NCBI GenBank assembly: GCA_016302505.1
Contig: JAEDNL010000014.1
Span: forward strand, 1 to 27,739
DNA: 27,739 nt
Source of the DNA: Bacilli bacterium
GTDB lineage: Bacteria; Bacillota_I; Bacilli_A; RF39; UBA660
Direction of reading: 5' to 3'
Every line of letters starts with the position of its first letter. Position 1 is the stretch's first letter. Positions 23,386-27,739 of this stretch are shown piece by piece. The notes under the pieces are model-generated. The model worked only from the letters and a program-made list of their open reading frames with translations. It did no database searches and was not told the origin of the DNA. The position numbers and the translations under genes are program-made.

Positions 23386-24662
23386 TATTTTTTCTCCTTA
23401 ATTAATAAATTTAATAATATTCCAACTATAGCAGCTAAACTCATACCAGATATAGATAATGATAAATTACCTTTAGCTATAGATATAGCTGCTCCACCTA
23501 ATCCTAATACTAACATAGAAGATGCTATAATAACATTCTTAATATTTTCAAAATCAACTTTATTTTGTATTAAAACTTTTAAACCATTGACTGATATAAA
23601 GCCATATAATAAGATGGATACTCCACCAAGTACTGCAGATGGAATTGAAGATATTACTGCTGTTAATTGTCCTAAAAATCCAAATATAATTGCTATTATT
23701 GCTGCTAAACCTAAAACCCATACAGATGCTACTTTAGTCATACCAACAACTGATGTATTTTCACCATATGTTGTATTAGCAGGTCCACCAATCATACCAG
23801 CAGTAAATGTAGCAAGTCCATCTCCCATTAATGTCCTATCAAGACCAGGTTCATTCAATAAATCTTTATCAATAATTTCTCCTAAAACTTTATGATCACC
23901 AATATGTTCAGCCATTGTTACTAATGCAATAGGAACTATTGTTAATATACTACCAAAATTTAATGAATAATTAATAAAAGGAACATAAAATTTTGGAATT
24001 TCTATAATACTAGCAGAAGCAATTTGAGCATAATCTACTATTCCAAGTATCATTGACATTACATATCCAGCTATCATACCTATTAAGAATGGTATAACTC
24101 TTAAAAAACCTTTGCCTTTAACAGCAAGTACTCCTGTAGTTAAAAAAGCAGTTAATGCTACTATTATATTTTTAATTGATACTGTATCACTATTAAGTCC
24201 AATTTCATCAACAGCAGTTGGCGCTAAAGATAAACCTATAATCATTATCATTGGCCCAACAACTACTGGAGGTAATACTTTATTAATCCATTTTTTCCCC
24301 ACTACTTTAATTATCAAAGCAACTAACATATAAGTAAGTCCAACTGCCATAATGCCTGTGAAAACACTTTCTTTTCCTGCAATAGAATATCCAACTATCA
24401 TAGGTGTAATAAATGCAAATGAACTTCCTAAATATACAGGACTCTTTCCCTTCGTACAAAAAATATATATAAGTGTACCAATACCTGATGAAATTAAAGC
24501 TACAGGGATAGATAGTACTTCACTACCACAACTACTATTAACAAGTATAGGTACTAATATAGTAGCCCCAAACATCGCAAATACATGTTGTAAAGATAAA
24601 ACTAACCATTTTAAAACTGGTGGTTTATCATTAATATCAAGCAATAACTTTTTCTTTTTCAT
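23385..24662 (-). CDS. uraA: Uracil permease (NCS2 family)
   Basis: This 425-residue membrane protein has about 12-14 helices and NCS2 hallmarks: the LSLQHVFAMFGATILVP start, VVGPMIMIIGLSLA, and the transport core TMAEHIGDHKVLGE (Glu, His) and GGPANTTYGENTSVV. Pairing with upp makes uracil the probable substrate. It starts after AGGAGGAAGA. Its transcription must pass the leader terminator at 24680-24710. It is called uraA by homology to the E. coli and Firmicute permeases (pyrP in Bacillus). Confidence 0.95.
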   Translation of the reverse strand: MKKKKLLLDINDKPPVLKWLVLSLQHVFAMFGATILVPILVNSSCGSEVLSIPVALISSGIGTLIYIFCTKGKSPVYLGSSFAFITPMIVGYSIAGKESVFTGIMAVGLTYMLVALIIKVVGKKWINKVLPPVVVGPMIMIIGLSLAPTAVDEIGLNSDTVSIKNIIVALTAFLTTGVLAVKGKGFLRVIPFLIGMIAGYVMSMILGIVDYAQIASASIIEIPKFYVPFINYSLNFGSILTIVPIALVTMAEHIGDHKVLGEIIDKDLLNEPGLDRTLMGDGLATFTAGMIGGPANTTYGENTSVVGMTKVASVWVLGLAAIIAIIFGFLGQLTAVISSIPSAVLGGVSILLYGFISVNGLKVLIQNKVDFENIKNVIIASSMLVLGLGGAAISIAKGNLSLSISGMSLAAIVGILLNLLIKEKK

Positions 24663-24679
24663 TCTTCCTCCTTTTAGGC

Positions 24680-24710
24680 AAAAAAAAATCTCATCAATTA
24701 AATTGATGAG
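24680..24710 (-). terminator. Attenuator terminator in the uraA-upp leader
   Basis: On the minus strand the arms CTCATCAATT and AATTGATGAG (24701-24710 with 24690-24699, one base between) form a strong hairpin followed by A and nine Ts. It lies between the promoter at 24808 and the uraA ribosome site. The stop codon of the leader ORF (24698-24700) is at the tip of this hairpin. Confidence 0.85.
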
Positions 24711-24790
24711 AAATGTAAAAAATCAAAACAAATATTATTAATTAAACAGTCAGTAAATACATAATAATTTTTTGCTTTGATATTCTTCAT
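24698..24790 (-). CDS. Leader peptide of the uraA-upp operon
   Basis: A 30-codon frame starts at 24790 after AGAGGT (seven bases of spacing) and begins MKNIKAKNYYVFTDC, ending IFCFDF-like then LHFSSI and TAA in the terminator tip. Codons 20-27 are U-rich (ATTTGTTTTGATTTTTTACA on the RNA-like strand). A translated leader ending inside a terminator behind a U-rich pausing tract is how enteric pyrBI senses UTP. The last residues before the stop are LHFSSI. No PyrR-type anti-antiterminator loop was recognised. Confidence 0.6.
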   Translation of the reverse strand: MKNIKAKNYYVFTDCLINNICFDFLHFSSI

Positions 24791-24807
24791 ATTTTTACCT
24801 CTATAAA

Positions 24808-24836
24808 AGAATATCATAAATAATTATATTAATCAA
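24808..24836 (-). promoter_or_regulatory. Promoter of the uraA-upp operon
   Basis: On the minus strand TTGATT (24831-24836), a 17-base spacer, and TATTCT (24808-24813) preceded by TGA (extended -10). The expected start is near 24801, about ten bases before the leader ORF. Upstream to 24947 the sequence is AT-rich spacer in which I see no gene. Confidence 0.65.
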
Positions 24837-24947
24837 TATATTTTTAAAATTTTTTAAAATAATATTTTTTTATATATTTAAATGATTTATTCTTCATTTT
24901 ATTCTAGCTATTATAATATACCACATCGCACTAAAAAATGAAAAAAG

Positions 24948-25778
24948 TCATACTCTATCTTTATTAATATTTCTATTATAATGATACATATATTGTATTG
25001 CTAATCCAGTATATTCTTTAAATCTCTCACTTGTAAATTTTGTTATTGTTTTATAATCATTTTTAATATTATACCTAGTAGAAACAAATTTTTTAACCCA
25101 AGTATCAATTGGAAAAACATCCAATCTTTTATAACCAAAAAGCAATATACATGATGCAACTTTTGGCCCAATACCTTTAACTGTTAATAGTTTGTTAAAA
25201 GCTTCTTGTGTCTTAAATGTATTTAAGTCCAATAGTTCTTCATATTTAGATAAAAAATCAACTAAATATTTACTTCTAAAACCAACTTTTAACTTACTAA
25301 AATCCTCTTCTTTTAGATCTTTAATGTTTTCATATTTAGGAAATAAATAATAGCATTTCCCTTCAAATAATATTTTTTCACCATACAATTCACATAATTT
25401 ATTTATTGATGAGCTTATTCTCTTGACATTATTATTTTGACTAATTATATAACTTATACACATTTCAAATGAATCTTGATTTAAAATATGATAACCATGA
25501 CATTTATTTATAATATTTTTAAATTCTATATCATAATTTATAATCTCATTATTAATTTTATTATAATCTCTATCAAGATCAAAATAATTCATTATTGTTT
25601 TTTTAAGATTATCCTTTTTATTTGATTTAACTATTAATTTATTACCTATTTGTTTTATATTAATTACTCTATCATTTAGAATATTAGTAAAACTTCCATC
25701 ACCTTCTTCATAAACTCTAAAACATGCACCACTCATTATACTACTTCTTAAATCAAAATCAGCAACTTCTATTTCCAT
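24948..25778 (-). CDS. OGG1-type 8-oxoguanine/alkylpurine DNA glycosylase
   Basis: This 276-residue protein fits the bifunctional OGG1/AlkA helix-hairpin-helix family. It contains the NNN turn (SQNNNVKRI), GFRSKYL, and the HhH-GPD core TVKGIGPKVASCILLFG with catalytic Lys206, then FPIDTW with Asp225. The Lys-Asp distance of 19 equals human OGG1 K249-D268. It should remove oxidised guanine opposite C and nick the strand. ATG 25778 lies two bases after the stop of the upstream gene (TAGTATG); a TTG at 25814 would add 12 residues inside that gene but has no ribosome site. Stop is TGA. Confidence 0.88.
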   Translation of the reverse strand: MEIEVADFDLRSSIMSGACFRVYEEGDGSFTNILNDRVINIKQIGNKLIVKSNKKDNLKKTIMNYFDLDRDYNKINNEIINYDIEFKNIINKCHGYHILNQDSFEMCISYIISQNNNVKRISSSINKLCELYGEKILFEGKCYYLFPKYENIKDLKEEDFSKLKVGFRSKYLVDFLSKYEELLDLNTFKTQEAFNKLLTVKGIGPKVASCILLFGYKRLDVFPIDTWVKKFVSTRYNIKNDYKTITKFTSERFKEYTGLAIQYMYHYNRNINKDRV

Positions 25779-25779
25779 A

Positions 25780-27699
25780 CTATAATCCCAATTCTTTATA
25801 ATAGTCTTTTTCAAGTATCAAAGAAGACATTTTAAATTTCTCATTCACTATTTTATTATTATTATCTATATATTCCTGAGAAACACTTGATGATGAAAAT
25901 TCACCAGTCACACTATTATACGTCCCTTTAGAAGTTATAAAGCTTCTATCTGATAAAATTACAATATGTTCATCATCACTAAATATATCTCTTCCCATAA
26001 ATAATCTAGAATCATAATCAAGTCCATATAAATTATATATAGTAGGTAATATATCTAAGCTACTTATAATTTTGTTAACATTTGTTTTTTCTATTTGAGG
26101 ATTATACATTATTAATGATGTATGATAATTTTCAAATTTATCAGTTCTATCAATTTTACTTATAGTATTCATATCTTCAGTGGAAAGGCCATATGGATAA
26201 TGATCTGGTGCAATAACAATTAATGTATCATCTAACTTACCACTTTCTTCTAAGATATTTAATAATTCTTCCATTGCTTTATCAAGTTCTATTTGAGTTG
26301 CATAATATGCCTTTATAGAATTTTTATAATCAAGATCTTGAACCTTAGATTTATTTTTTGATGCCATATTATTACCACTAAAATTATAATTTAAGTGTCC
26401 ACTTACCGTCATATAATAAGCCATAAATGGTTTATCCTCATTTATATAGTATGATGTGGTAGCTTTAATCATCTCATAATCACTATTTGGCCAATGGTTA
26501 CAATTCATTTTCTTTTCAAGTCCATTTCCGCATCCATAATATTTAAGCCCTATATTAGTATGAGATTTATCACGATGATAAAAATTATATGTATGATTAT
26601 GAAAGCCATATGTATTATAATCTACCTTCTTAAACATATTTCCTATACCAAATGGCATATAGTTATTACTAGTTTTATAAAAACTCCATACTCCCTCTTT
26701 TGGTATTAAACTAATAACATTCATATATTCCCCATCAGATGTTGATACTGGATATAATGGCTGATAATAATTATTAAAAACAAAACTATTGTTAGCCATT
26801 TTATATAATGTTGGAGTTAATTTTTCATCAATAGCAATCGTATCAAATGCCTCAGCTGTAATAAAAATAAGATTTTTACCTTTGAATAAACCAGTATATT
26901 CATTCTTCTCACTAGGAATAACACTATTAAAATATTCATGCATACTTTTAATAGTTTCATCATTTGTATTTTTAATTAATTCCTCAAAATCTATATCCAA
27001 TTTATTATATTCTACTTCTTTGACTACTTCCTTAGTACCATTATCATTATTAGATATTTTTTCCTCAAAACCAAAGAAGTATCTATATATATCAATACTT
27101 TGCATTGTCAATAATCCAGTTTTATTTATTGTAAGCATTGGAGCATGAGTTTTAAATAATAAATTATCAAGAGAATATAAATCTTTTTTGTTATATGTTT
27201 TAGTTAATATTATAGACAAAGTTATTGATATTAAAAAAATACTCAAAATAAAGATGTTGATTTTCTTTTTATTTTTCTCAAATGAAAATATTTTTTTATT
27301 AAATACTAAGAATAAAATAAATATAGTTAATATTAAAGAAAATATATACCATATTCTCCCAATCACTTCAATTATCATAGTCCAAAAATGTAATACTTGT
27401 CCTGTTCCAGTAGTCAACGAATAAAAAGAAAATATAGAATTATAAAAATTATAATAAACTATTTGTGCTAATGTAAAAATTGTGATAATACTACTAACAC
27501 TTATAGTTAATAACTTATTAATTTTTTCATTAAATAAACCACATAAAAATGAAAATATTGTTATAAATATAAGACTGAATAATGTTACAATAATAGTATT
27601 AATATTAAAAAAATCTTTTATAATAAATATTCTATAAATATATTCTAAGAACAAAACCCAAAAAAACCACCAATAAAATATATTTAATTTCTTTTTCAT
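25780..27699 (-). CDS. LTA synthase-like membrane sulfatase/phosphoglycerol transferase
   Basis: This 639-residue protein has about five N-terminal membrane helices (within residues 5-168), then a linker and an extracellular sulfatase-type domain from about 270. Conserved parts are LIFITAEAFD (metal-binding Glu283), PVSTSDGEYMNV with nucleophile Thr320, and IAPDHYPYG (metal-binding Asp and His). These match lipoteichoic acid synthases, which transfer glycerolphosphate from phosphatidylglycerol to a glycolipid anchor. It could instead modify another envelope polymer. The ATG at 27699 follows AAGGAG; a TTG one codon earlier is ignored. A TATAAT at 27724-27729 is the likely -10. Confidence 0.9.
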   Translation of the reverse strand: MKKKLNIFYWWFFWVLFLEYIYRIFIIKDFFNINTIIVTLFSLIFITIFSFLCGLFNEKINKLLTISVSSIITIFTLAQIVYYNFYNSIFSFYSLTTGTGQVLHFWTMIIEVIGRIWYIFSLILTIFILFLVFNKKIFSFEKNKKKINIFILSIFLISITLSIILTKTYNKKDLYSLDNLLFKTHAPMLTINKTGLLTMQSIDIYRYFFGFEEKISNNDNGTKEVVKEVEYNKLDIDFEELIKNTNDETIKSMHEYFNSVIPSEKNEYTGLFKGKNLIFITAEAFDTIAIDEKLTPTLYKMANNSFVFNNYYQPLYPVSTSDGEYMNVISLIPKEGVWSFYKTSNNYMPFGIGNMFKKVDYNTYGFHNHTYNFYHRDKSHTNIGLKYYGCGNGLEKKMNCNHWPNSDYEMIKATTSYYINEDKPFMAYYMTVSGHLNYNFSGNNMASKNKSKVQDLDYKNSIKAYYATQIELDKAMEELLNILEESGKLDDTLIVIAPDHYPYGLSTEDMNTISKIDRTDKFENYHTSLIMYNPQIEKTNVNKIISSLDILPTIYNLYGLDYDSRLFMGRDIFSDDEHIVILSDRSFITSKGTYNSVTGEFSSSSVSQEYIDNNNKIVNEKFKMSSLILEKDYYKELGL

Positions 27700-27723
27700 C
27701 AATCTTTCTCCTTCATTTTTTTA

Positions 27724-27729
27724 ATTATA
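27724..27729 (-). promoter_or_regulatory. -10 box of the LTA synthase-like gene
   Basis: TATAAT on the minus strand, 25 bases before the ATG. The -35 region lies at or beyond the window edge. Confidence 0.4.
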
Positions 27730-27739
27730 GTAAGACATA

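Noticed and set aside
25779..25814. TTG start of the DNA glycosylase inside the LTA synthase-like gene
   Set aside because: No ribosome site precedes it and the added 12 residues are also coding in the other frame; the ATG at 25778 right behind the upstream stop is preferred.
1..27739. CRISPR array or prophage
   Set aside because: No regularly spaced repeats and no phage structural or lysis genes were seen on either strand.

Overview
The window is very AT-rich throughout, with purine-rich Shine-Dalgarno sites before most genes and sigma-A-like promoters, often with an extended -10 (TGnTATAAT). TGA is a normal stop (PAP2 gene, glycosylase gene) and Trp is TGG, so the genetic code is standard and not the Mycoplasma code. 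The gene set (LTA-synthase-like sulfatase, class III fructose-bisphosphatase, ABC-F, DUF1846, uraA-upp, OGG-type glycosylase) suggests an uncultured low-GC Firmicute, for example a Bacilli/RF39- or Clostridia-like gut bacterium. The taxonomic call is an inference from gene content only.

Layout. 1-403: an internally deleted IS3-family remnant. 424-5821 (minus): a DUF1846 protein, a Sel1-repeat protein and a three-gene ABC-2 exporter. 5992-7983 (minus): class III FBPase, divergent from a DAACS symporter at 8114-9355 (plus). 9375-12704 (minus): a cluster with antibiotic-resistance character. It contains a KsgA/Erm-family rRNA adenine methyltransferase-like protein and an unusual 792-residue ABC-F protein fused to a complete APH(3')-like kinase. 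The fusion is preceded by its own promoter, a 17-codon leader ORF and an intrinsic terminator. 12770-15088 (minus): RluA-family pseudouridine synthase, RlmI-like methyltransferase, MgtC-like protein.

15217-20475 (plus) is an accessory block set into minus-strand surroundings: a SAF-domain membrane protein, then a tight run of phosphoester-chemistry genes (histidine phosphatase, NUDIX, HIT, second histidine phosphatase, P-loop kinase-like protein, CYTH-like protein, zinc-dependent phospholipase C-like protein). Both histidine phosphatase copies are broken by in-frame stops, and the block ends in gene debris next to tRNA-Gly(GCC). 21018-22707 (minus): patatin and PAP2 lipid enzymes. 22759-24662 (minus): upp and uraA, preceded by a leader ORF whose stop codon lies in the loop of a strong terminator behind a U-rich tract, resembling enteric pyrBI attenuation. 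24948-27699 (minus): OGG-type DNA glycosylase and an LTA-synthase-like protein.

The best candidates for something undescribed are the ABC-F/APH fusion with its leader-ORF attenuator, the pyrBI-like leader of uraA-upp, and the phosphoester gene block.
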